Assembly (NCBI GenBank): GCA_044359525.1
Contig: JBIKLY010000136.1
Location: 1 to 5,414 of the forward strand
Origin: CAJBIL01 sp044359525
GTDB lineage: Bacteria > Pseudomonadota > Gammaproteobacteria > Burkholderiales > Rhodocyclaceae
DNA length: 5,414 bases
Direction: 5' to 3'
Below the pieces are notes generated by a model. That model did not search any database and had not been told where the DNA came from. It saw nothing but the letters and a program-made list of their open reading frames with translations. Numbering within the stretch: position 1 is the first letter of the stretch; each line of letters begins with the position of its first letter. The position numbers were made by a program, and so were the translations under genes. Below, piece by piece: positions 1 through 5,414 of this stretch.

Positions 1-15
1 TGTAGCCGACGATAA

Positions 16-45
16 GCGTCGGGTTAGCGCAGCGTAACCCGACGC
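16..45. repeat. Perfect 11-bp inverted repeat, REP stem-loop 1
   Basis: GCGTCGGGTTA at 16-26 is the exact reverse complement of TAACCCGACGC at 35-45, with an 8-base loop (27-34). The stem is GC-rich and stable, but no T-run follows, so it is not a classical intrinsic terminator. It is probably one half of a composite REP-like element. Confidence 0.75.
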
Positions 46-66
46 GTGCGCTTGCCAAGGCCGATG

Positions 67-95
67 TCGGGTTACGCGATGAAGCCCTAACCCGA
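67..95. repeat. 8-bp inverted repeat, REP stem-loop 2
   Basis: TCGGGTTA at 67-74 pairs exactly with TAACCCGA at 88-95 around a 13-base loop. The arm shares its core with the stem at 16-45, so the two are related copies with different loops. Confidence 0.65.
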
Positions 96-100
96 ATCTA

Positions 101-123
101 CGAAAGTCTGGGCAACGCTTTCG
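101..123. repeat. Short dyad in the leader
   Basis: CGAAAG at 101-106 and CTTTCG at 118-123 form a perfect 6-bp inverted repeat with an 11-base spacer, just after the REP-like element. A direct repeat TCTGGCG (131-137 and 147-153) and a GCATTC/GAATGC pair (127-132 and 153-158) follow. These short matches could be operator half-sites or chance. I see no convincing sigma-70 -35/-10 pair between 100 and 200. Confidence 0.3.
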
Positions 124-166
124 ATTGCATTCTGGCGCTTGCGGAATCTGGCGAATGCGGCACAAT

Positions 167-191
167 CGTGCAACAAGAAAAATATTGCACG
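167..191 (+). promoter_or_regulatory. Dyad directly upstream of the operon's first ribosome binding site
   Basis: CGTGCAA at 167-173 and TTGCACG at 185-191 are perfect 7-bp inverted repeats separated by 11 A-rich bases. The right arm touches the GGGGAGAG ribosome binding site. As DNA this is a plausible dimeric-repressor operator, with arm centres 18 bp apart (a little under two helical turns). As RNA it would be a hairpin standing just 5' of the Shine-Dalgarno and could modulate translation. Which of these it is, or whether it is chance, cannot be settled from the sequence. Confidence 0.4.
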
Positions 192-198
192 GGGAGAG
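191..198 (+). promoter_or_regulatory. Ribosome binding site deciding the ATG at 204
   Basis: GGGGAGAG ends 5 bases before ATG 204. The alternative in-frame GTG at 168 has no Shine-Dalgarno before it and would put coding sequence through the dyad, so 204 is preferred. Confidence 0.7.
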
Positions 199-203
199 TA
201 TTG

Positions 204-1310
204 ATGAGTTCGCTGAATCCGATGAATCCGCTGGATCAGGTCTGCAGTCAGGCAATTACCCAACACAAGCCGGCGCTTGCCGCGGCGCTGGTTGAGCGCG
301 AATTCGCCCGCCACCCCGAGCTGGTCGCCCGCTATGGCGCGATTGCCCGCGAAAAATCCCTGCAGGATGCCGGCTACCACCTTGACTGTCTGGCGCAGGC
401 GGTTGCCGCCGGCAACCCGGCGCTGTTTGCCGATTATGTCGGCTGGGCGAAAGTCGTGCTCGCCCGGCGCGGTGTCCTCGCTGCCGACTTTGCCTTTCAC
501 CTTGAATGCATGGACGAAGCGCTGGTCACGGTGCTGGCGGCTTTTCTGCCGGAAGACGGCCTGGCGCCGGCCCGTGCGATCATCGCGCACGGCCTGCGCC
601 TGCTGCCGCTGCTGCCCGATGATCTGCCCAGCCTGATCGACGCCGGCGAGCCGAATGCGGCACTTGCCCACCAGTATCTGCAGGCACTGCTGCGCAGCGA
701 GCGGGCCACCGCCAGCCGGTTGATCCTCGATGCGGCCGATGCCGGTATCGGCGTCAAGGATCTCTATCTCAATGTCTTTCAGCGCACGCAATACGAGATC
801 GGCCGCCTGTGGCAGACCAACCACATCAGCGTTGCGCAGGAGCACTACTGCACGGCGGCGACGCAGCTGATCATGTCGCAGCTCTACCCGCGTATTTTTG
901 GCAGCGAAAAGAACGGGCGCAGTTTCGTCGGCGCCTGCGTTTCGGGCAATCTGCACGAGATCGGCGTGCGCATGGTCGCCGATTTCTTCGAGATGGAAGG
1001 CTGGGACACGCACTACCTCGGCGCCAGTACGCCGGCCGATGGCATTATCCAGTTGCTTGCCAGTCGGCAGATCGATGTGCTCGGCATTTCGGCGACGCTG
1101 CCCGGCCACCTCGACGAAGTCGCTGCCCTGATTCGCCGCGTGCGTGCCGCGCCGGGCTGCGAGAAACTGATTGTGCTGGTTGGCGGCTACCCGTTCAATA
1201 TCGACCGCGCACTGTGGGAGAAAATCGGTGCCGATGGCCACGGCAGCGATGCCGCGGTGGCGATTTCGCTCGCTGCGCAACTCACTGCACGGAGCGAAGT
1301 CCGGGTATGA
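204..1310 (+). CDS. Cobalamin (B12)-binding sensor protein with CarH-type W-x9-EH photoreceptor motif
   Basis: A 368-residue soluble protein with no signal peptide, membrane segment or HTH. Residues about 15-115 form a helical domain I cannot name (R43-Y44-G45, D55, Y58-H59-L60). Residues about 155-233 form the four-helix B12 cap of the methionine-synthase type. Residues about 240-360 are the B12-binding Rossmann domain, with N249-x-H251-x-x-G254 (H251 the expected lower axial cobalt ligand; Asp/Glu is usual at 249), S296-A-T-L and G327-G-Y-P-F. The cap has W203-x9-E213-H214, the signature of adenosylcobalamin photoreceptors (CarH, LitR, AerR). The residue after the Trp is Gln, not the His that ligates cobalt in illuminated CarH. 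Its stop overlaps the kinase start (ATGA), so I infer it is the sensor input for that kinase, for light, B12 or redox state. A corrinoid methyltransferase subunit is less likely, since no methyltransferase gene is adjacent. Confidence 0.87.
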   Translation: MSSLNPMNPLDQVCSQAITQHKPALAAALVEREFARHPELVARYGAIAREKSLQDAGYHLDCLAQAVAAGNPALFADYVGWAKVVLARRGVLAADFAFHLECMDEALVTVLAAFLPEDGLAPARAIIAHGLRLLPLLPDDLPSLIDAGEPNAALAHQYLQALLRSERATASRLILDAADAGIGVKDLYLNVFQRTQYEIGRLWQTNHISVAQEHYCTAATQLIMSQLYPRIFGSEKNGRSFVGACVSGNLHEIGVRMVADFFEMEGWDTHYLGASTPADGIIQLLASRQIDVLGISATLPGHLDEVAALIRRVRAAPGCEKLIVLVGGYPFNIDRALWEKIGADGHGSDAAVAISLAAQLTARSEVRV

Positions 1311-2515
1311 ACCCTTGCGACGAAGGTATCGCCCTGCGCTGCGATGAAGACGGCATCGTCCAGGAGGTCGTGCGCGATGCCCTGCAGCTGGCGGATCGCG
1401 TGCCGCCCGGCGCGAGTATTGTTGCGCTGGCCGACGCCGTCGATGTTGCCAAGGCACGTAACTTCCTGCACGAGCTGCAACAGAAGCGCGCGGCCTTCGA
1501 TTGGGAGATCAGCGTAAGTGGCCCCGCCGGGCTGCAGACCATGCACTTTGCCGGCGGCGAAATTGAAGGCGGTTTTCTGGTCATCGTTGCCCGCACGCGC
1601 GGCGGTCTCGAACTGCTCAATACCGAACTGATGCGCATCAACAACGAGCAGATGAATGCCCTGCGCAGCGCCAGCCGTGAGGTGGCGCGGCTCAACGAGA
1701 CCAGCAAGTACCGCCGGCGCGGCGATGAGTCGGTCTACGACGAACTGACGCAGGTCAACAACGAGCTGACCAACCTGCAGCGCGAGATGGCCAAGGCCAA
1801 CGCCGAGCTGGCGCAGCTCAACGAGCAGAAAAACCGCCTGCTCGGTATGGCGGCGCATGACCTGCGCAGCCCGCTGGGCGCCATTCTCTCCTTCAGCGAA
1901 TTCCTGCAGGCCGATGCCAATGCGGGCTTCAGTGAGGAGCATCGCGAGTTCATCGCGATCATTCACAGCTCCAGCGAATTCATGCTTAATCTGATCAACG
2001 ATTTGCTCGACGTGAGCAGTATCGAATCGGGCCAGCTCAAGCTCAACCTCGGGCCAGGCGAGCTGGCCGAACTCGTGGCGCGCAGTGTGTCGCTCAATCG
2101 CGTGCTGGCACAGAAAAAAGGCATCACCATCGACTACGCAGTACCGTCCGGTGATTTGCCGCCGATGCTTTTTGACAGCGGCAAGATCGAGCAGGTGTTG
2201 AATAATCTGCTCGGTAATGCAATCAAGTTTTCGCATGCCGGTACTGCCATCGAGGTCAGCGTGCAGGTTGGCGTCAATGCGGTGACGGTTGCCGTGCGCG
2301 ATCAGGGGCAGGGCATCCCGGCCGACGAGTTGTCGCGCCTGTTCCGGAATTTCGGCACGACCCGCGTACGTGGCACGGCGGGTGAGCCAAGCACCGGCCT
2401 CGGCCTGGCCATTGCGCGCAAGATCGTTGAGGGGCACGGCGGTACGGTAGCCGTCGACAGCACGGTCGGCCAGGGCTCGACCTTCAGTTTCAGCCTGCCG
2501 ACACTCGATATCTAG
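1307..2515 (+). CDS. Soluble sensor histidine kinase (PAS-like, coiled coil, HisKA, HATPase_c)
   Basis: A 402-residue cytoplasmic kinase without membrane segments. Residues about 7-98 look like a divergent PAS-like fold (weak call). Residues about 100-180 are a long coiled coil with two similar heptad blocks (107-131 and 146-174). HisKA follows with H184 in AAHDLRSPLGAI, the expected autophosphorylation site. HATPase_c has its N box at N299-N300-L-L-G-N304, G1 at D332-Q-G-Q-G336, F box LFRNF near 345-349 and G2 at G364-L-G-L, all intact, so it should be active. The ATG at 1307 overlaps the preceding stop by four bases (ATGA), with only a weak GGAG at 1291-1294, which points to translational coupling with the B12 protein. 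The open frame runs back to 809, but that part only overlaps the B12 gene in another frame. I infer that the B12 protein controls this kinase and that the receiver of the next gene accepts its phosphate. Confidence 0.88.
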   Translation: MNPCDEGIALRCDEDGIVQEVVRDALQLADRVPPGASIVALADAVDVAKARNFLHELQQKRAAFDWEISVSGPAGLQTMHFAGGEIEGGFLVIVARTRGGLELLNTELMRINNEQMNALRSASREVARLNETSKYRRRGDESVYDELTQVNNELTNLQREMAKANAELAQLNEQKNRLLGMAAHDLRSPLGAILSFSEFLQADANAGFSEEHREFIAIIHSSSEFMLNLINDLLDVSSIESGQLKLNLGPGELAELVARSVSLNRVLAQKKGITIDYAVPSGDLPPMLFDSGKIEQVLNNLLGNAIKFSHAGTAIEVSVQVGVNAVTVAVRDQGQGIPADELSRLFRNFGTTRVRGTAGEPSTGLGLAIARKIVEGHGGTVAVDSTVGQGSTFSFSLPTLDI

Positions 2516-2519
2516 AGGA
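2514..2519 (+). promoter_or_regulatory. Ribosome binding site of the hybrid kinase
   Basis: AGAGGA lies 9 bases before ATG 2529 and overlaps the TAG stop of the upstream kinase, which supports one continuous operon mRNA. Confidence 0.65.
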
Positions 2520-2528
2520 TCAATATTC

Positions 2529-3824
2529 ATGAAACCGGCCGACGAAAACGCCCGCTGCATTCTGGTGGTCGACGACACGATTTCGCTGCTCAAGGCGACG
2601 GTGTATGTCCTGCAGGGTGAGGGCTACCGCGTGATCCAGGCGGAAACCGGTGGCGAAGGCCTGCGACTCGTCCGCGAGCAGCGGCCCGATCTGGTGCTGC
2701 TCGACGTCATGTTGCCCGACCTTGAAGGCACCGAAGTGCTGCGCGAGATTCGTGCCGATGCGAGCCTGTCCGAGGTATCGGTGCTGCTGCTCAGCTCGAT
2801 CAAGACCAATAGTCATCAGCAGGCCGGCGCGATCAATGGCGGCGCCGATGGCTACATTGCCCGGCCGGTTTCAGGCGAGGAGTTGCTGGCGCGGATCGGT
2901 ACGCTGTTCCGCCAGAAGGATCTGACCGAAAAACTGCGCGCCGCCGAGAACCGGCTGCAGGCACAAGTGACCGAACTGGAGCGGGTCAGTCAGGCGCTGT
3001 CCGCCGCGCAGATGCAGTTGCTGCAGGCTGAAAAACTCTCTGCGATCGGCCAGCTGGCGGCCGGCGTGGCCCATGAAATCAACAACCCGATCAGTTTTGT
3101 CGATGCCAATCTCGGCGAGTTACGCAAATATACGCAGGGCTTGCTGCGCCTTGTCGAAGCTTACGAAACGCTGGCCGCCGACCCGCTGAATCCGGCACGC
3201 AAGAAGACGGTCGAGTATGTGTTGAATGATATTGAATTGTCCTATTTGCGCAAGGATCTGCCGGTCCTGTTCGACGAGACGGTTGATGGTGTCAAGCGGG
3301 TGAGCGGCATTGTGCGCGACCTGAAGGATTTTTCGCGTATCGACGCCCCCGACTGGGGTCCGGCCGACCTGCACGCCGGCATCGAAAGCACCTTGAATAT
3401 CCTGCGTCACGAGACCCGGGACAAGGTCGAGATCGTCAAGGATTTCGGCGCCTTGCCGCCGGTCCATTGTGCCCCGGCGCAAATCAACCAGGTGATCATG
3501 AATCTCGTGGGCAATGCGGTACAAGCCACGCCGCAACTCGGCGTCATTACGCTGCGCACGCGCTGTGCTGGCGATACGGTGCTGATCGAGGTGGAAGACA
3601 CCGGCGGAGGGATTGCGCCGGAACACCTGGCGCGGGTATTTGAGCCCTTCTTCACCACCAAGCCGGTTGGCCAAGGCACCGGCCTCGGCCTCTCGCTATC
3701 GTACGGGATCATCCAGCGGCACGGCGGTGAACTCTCGGTGCGCAGTGAACTTGGCAGCGGGGCGACGTTTACCATTCGCTTGCCGGTCAAGGGCGCGCGG
3801 TCGACCGATTCCGGGCTGGTGTAG
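2529..3824 (+). CDS. Hybrid response regulator/histidine kinase (REC-coiled coil-HisKA-HATPase_c)
   Basis: A 431-residue soluble protein. The N-terminal receiver (about 9-127) has the acidic pair D15-D16, phosphoacceptor D59 in LVLLDVMLPD and S89; the normally invariant Lys before Pro is Arg (R112-P113). A coiled coil (about 131-172) leads into an NtrB-like HisKA with H182 in GVAHEINNPISF. The second dimerisation helix (about 247-270, ending DLKDFSR) lies about 85 residues after the His, some 35 more than in a minimal HisKA, so an extra helical insert fills about 200-240. HATPase_c is complete: N325 and N329, D357-T-G-G-G361, FEPFFTTK at 371-378, G383-T-G-L-G-L388. Receiver-first order suggests that it is switched by another kinase, most simply the one encoded 13 bases upstream, then passes phosphate on from H182. 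No HTH or other output domain is present. The final ~13 residues look like a disordered tail. Confidence 0.9.
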   Translation: MKPADENARCILVVDDTISLLKATVYVLQGEGYRVIQAETGGEGLRLVREQRPDLVLLDVMLPDLEGTEVLREIRADASLSEVSVLLLSSIKTNSHQQAGAINGGADGYIARPVSGEELLARIGTLFRQKDLTEKLRAAENRLQAQVTELERVSQALSAAQMQLLQAEKLSAIGQLAAGVAHEINNPISFVDANLGELRKYTQGLLRLVEAYETLAADPLNPARKKTVEYVLNDIELSYLRKDLPVLFDETVDGVKRVSGIVRDLKDFSRIDAPDWGPADLHAGIESTLNILRHETRDKVEIVKDFGALPPVHCAPAQINQVIMNLVGNAVQATPQLGVITLRTRCAGDTVLIEVEDTGGGIAPEHLARVFEPFFTTKPVGQGTGLGLSLSYGIIQRHGGELSVRSELGSGATFTIRLPVKGARSTDSGLV

Positions 3825-3850
3825 CTGCGCGGCCCGGGTTACACGCCGAT
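3825..3850. other. Short convergent intergenic gap
   Basis: These 26 bases separate two stop codons that face each other. I see no stem with a T-run, so no intrinsic terminator can be called. CGGGTTAC at 3835-3842 matches the core of the repeats near the window start (68-75) and may be a decayed REP-like remnant; eight bases is too short to be sure. Confidence 0.4.
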
Positions 3851-5414
3851 CTATGTCTTCTGCTTTTCCTTCTGCATATCGTAGAAGTGAAACGCGTCTT
3901 TCACCTTCTCGTGCAGGTCGTCTTCTTCCCACGGTTTGGTCAGGAATTTGTAGATGGCGCCTTGGTTGATCGCTTCGGTGACTGAAGTCAGCTCGGTGTA
4001 GCCCGACAGCACCATGCGTACGGTGTTCGGATAGAGGTCCTTGACGCGGCGCAGGAAGGCGGTGCCGCTCATCACCGGCATGCGCTGGTCGGAAATGATC
4101 ACCTGTACGTCGTGGACGGCCAGTTGTTCGAAGGCTTCGGCGGCGCTGCCGGCGGTCAGGATGCGGTAACCGCCGCGCCGCAACACACGCTTCAGCGAGC
4201 TCAGTACGTTTTCCTCGTCGTCGACCAGCAGCAGGGTGCGCTGTGCGCCCTCGCCATCTTCTGAAAACGCCAGCTGGCGACCGTCGGCGAGCAGCACGGC
4301 AAACTCTTCGGCGGGTAGCGGCCGGCTAAAGTAGTAGCCCTGCATTTCGTCGCAGTGATGCTGGCGCAGGTAGTTCATCTGCCCTTCGGTTTCGACGCCT
4401 TCGGCGATCACGCTCATTTTCAGGTTGTGCGCCAGGCCGATTATCGCCTTGCAGATCAGTGCGTCGTCCGGGTCGGTGGTGATGTCGCGTACGAAAGCGC
4501 GGTCAATTTTCAGGTGATTGATCGGGAAGCGCTTGAGATAACTGAGCGACGAGTAGCCGGTACCGAAGTCGTCGAGCGAGATCGTGATGCCAAGCGCCTT
4601 GAGCGCATGCAGAATGCTCACTGCCTTGTCGATATTGACCATCGCCGTGCTCTCGGTGATTTCCACTTCGAGCAGGCGCGGCGACAGCTGGTGGGTATCT
4701 AGCGTGCCGCGAATTATCGCGATCAGGTTGGCTTGCAGGAACTGCCGTGCCGATAGATTGACGGCAATCGGCGGCACCGGCAGTTGCGCGTCTTCCCACT
4801 GTCGTATTTGCGCGCAGGCGGTGTTCAGCACCCACTCACCGAGCGGCACGATGAGGCCGGTTTCCTCAGCCAGCGGGATGAAGTCGACCGGCGAGATCAT
4901 GCCCTGGTCGGGGTGTGGCCAGCGCAGCAGGGCTTCGGCGCCGACGATTTCGCCGCTCAGCAGGCTGACTTTCGGCTGATAGTGCACCTGCAGTTCGCCC
5001 TGTTCGAGCGCCCGGCGCAGCGCGCCTTCAAGGACAATGCGCGTCGATAGTCGCTGGTTCATTTCTTCGGCGAAGAAGTTGAAAGCGTTGCCGCCCAGTG
5101 ATTTGGCGTTGTGCATTGCCGTATCCGCTGCCTTGAGCAGATCTTCGGCACTGTTGCCGTCGCGTGGATAGATGCTGATGCCGGCGCTGCCGGTGACAAA
5201 CAGCTCGGTGGTGCCGTCAATCTTGAACGGCACCGGCAGCGCCACCGCCTGCAGCAGTTTTTGCGCCAGCGGCAGGACGTCGTCGGTCTGCGCCAGGTCG
5301 TTGATCAGCACGCCGAACTCGTCGACCGACAGGCGAGCGACTGTGTCGCCTTCGCGCAGGGCCAGCGTCATGCGCTGCGCGAGTTCGAAGAGCACCGCGT
5401 CGCCTGCCGCACGT
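3851..5414 (-). CDS. c-di-GMP phosphodiesterase: degenerate GGDEF, EAL and C-terminal receiver (5' end outside window)
   Basis: The frame is open to the window edge and 520 residues are visible; the true start lies beyond 5414. The GTG at 5393-5395 is internal, because upstream codons continue a normal GGDEF helix (RAAGDAVLFELAQR). Visible residues about 1-117 are the end of a GGDEF domain with SVDEF (5315-5329) instead of GGDEF, so probably no cyclase activity, but RxxD (5345-5356) keeps the inhibitory-site spacing. The EAL domain (about 130-380) has every catalytic landmark: EALLR (4922-4936), NLSARQF, EVEITES, DDFGTGYSS (DDFGTG at 4556-4573), KIDRAF, AEGVET and QGYYFSRPL, so it should hydrolyse c-di-GMP. 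After a short linker, a receiver (about 395-510) of the type seen in RpfG-like regulators has D398-D399, phosphoacceptor D442 in ISDQRMP (codon 4088-4090) and K493-P. A receiver after EAL, not before it, is uncommon. It is convergent with the kinase operon and may be its output, though this is unproven. Confidence 0.9.
   Translation of the reverse strand, partial: RAAGDAVLFELAQRMTLALREGDTVARLSVDEFGVLINDLAQTDDVLPLAQKLLQAVALPVPFKIDGTTELFVTGSAGISIYPRDGNSAEDLLKAADTAMHNAKSLGGNAFNFFAEEMNQRLSTRIVLEGALRRALEQGELQVHYQPKVSLLSGEIVGAEALLRWPHPDQGMISPVDFIPLAEETGLIVPLGEWVLNTACAQIRQWEDAQLPVPPIAVNLSARQFLQANLIAIIRGTLDTHQLSPRLLEVEITESTAMVNIDKAVSILHALKALGITISLDDFGTGYSSLSYLKRFPINHLKIDRAFVRDITTDPDDALICKAIIGLAHNLKMSVIAEGVETEGQMNYLRQHHCDEMQGYYFSRPLPAEEFAVLLADGRQLAFSEDGEGAQRTLLLVDDEENVLSSLKRVLRRGGYRILTAGSAAEAFEQLAVHDVQVIISDQRMPVMSGTAFLRRVKDLYPNTVRMVLSGYTELTSVTEAINQGAIYKFLTKPWEEDDLHEKVKDAFHFYDMQKEKQKT

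Larger units (their letters stand above)
1..101. repeat. Composite REP-like palindromic intergenic element
   Basis: This gene-free stretch is made almost entirely of short inverted repeats based on GTCGGGTTA and its complement TAACCCGAC. Two stem-loops lie inside it (listed separately), and a short outer pair, GTAG at 2-5 and CTAC at 98-101, may bound the whole unit. CCGAC at 6-10 can also pair with GTCGG at 18-22. The arrangement resembles REP/BIME-type elements that occur in many intergenic copies in betaproteobacterial genomes; that copy number is recalled, not tested here. Such elements usually act as mRNA-stabilising or transcription-attenuating hairpins, or mark the 3' end of the gene upstream, which lies outside the window. 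Confidence 0.6.

Noticed and set aside
16..45. Intrinsic terminator of the gene upstream of the window
   Set aside because: The stem is strong but no T-run follows on either strand, and its relation to the second hairpin fits a dispersed repeat better.
168..203. GTG start adding 12 residues to the B12 protein
   Set aside because: There is no Shine-Dalgarno before GTG 168, while GGGGAGAG sits correctly before ATG 204.
1..203. Cobalamin riboswitch upstream of the B12-binding gene
   Set aside because: I see no B12-box-like consensus and no room for the usual ~200-base fold; the first half is the REP-like palindrome.
809..1306. Possible N-terminal extension of the first kinase, whose frame is open from 809
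   Set aside because: The extension overlaps the cap and Rossmann domain of the B12 protein in another frame, has no domain character, and the ATGA start at 1307 is a normal coupled start.
87..1457. Long - strand open frame (456 codons) opposite the B12 protein gene
   Set aside because: It is rich in Arg, Ala, Gln and His with no recognisable domain, and lies exactly opposite a well-supported gene; this is a typical antisense shadow in GC-rich DNA.
1187..2593. Long - strand open frame (468 codons) opposite the first histidine kinase
   Set aside because: Its residues mirror the codons of the kinase and it spans parts of three + strand genes without any motif or ribosome binding site of its own.
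3825..3850. Bidirectional terminator between the convergent genes
   Set aside because: The gap is only 26 bases and holds no GC stem followed by a T-run in either direction.

Overview
The window looks like chromosomal DNA of a GC-rich Gram-negative bacterium, most likely a betaproteobacterium of the Rhodocyclales type (Dechloromonas/Azonexus/Accumulibacter-like). That placement is an inference from strong G/C preference at third codon positions, soluble multidomain signalling proteins typical of that group, and a REP-like palindromic intergenic repeat built on GTCGGGTTA/TAACCCGAC. No marker gene confirms it.

Layout. Positions 1-203 hold no gene: a composite REP-like palindromic element (about 1-101) is followed by a leader with small dyads, one of them directly against the ribosome binding site. 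Three genes follow on the + strand as a compact operon: a cobalamin-binding protein (204-1310), a soluble PAS-like/coiled-coil histidine kinase (1307-2515, ATGA overlap with the gene before) and a receiver-histidine kinase hybrid (2529-3824, 13-base gap). After a 26-base gap a convergent gene on the - strand (3851 to beyond 5414, 5' end outside the window) encodes a degenerate GGDEF-EAL-receiver protein, predicted to degrade c-di-GMP.

How the genes may work together. The cobalamin protein has a Met-synthase-type helical cap and a B12-binding Rossmann domain. Its cap carries W-x9-EH (W203, E213, H214), the signature of adenosylcobalamin photoreceptors of the CarH/LitR/AerR group, but the protein has no DNA-binding domain. 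Translational coupling to a histidine kinase without membrane segments suggests that it is the sensor of a cytoplasmic light (or B12/redox) signalling relay: B12 protein -> kinase (H184) -> receiver D59 of the hybrid -> H182 of the hybrid -> an unknown receiver. No HTH output gene is visible. The receiver at the C-terminus of the convergent EAL protein is a plausible but unproven target, which would link the B12 sensor to c-di-GMP turnover. This B12-sensor/two-kinase module is the most interesting content of the window. The domains are read directly from sequence; the signalling path is inference.
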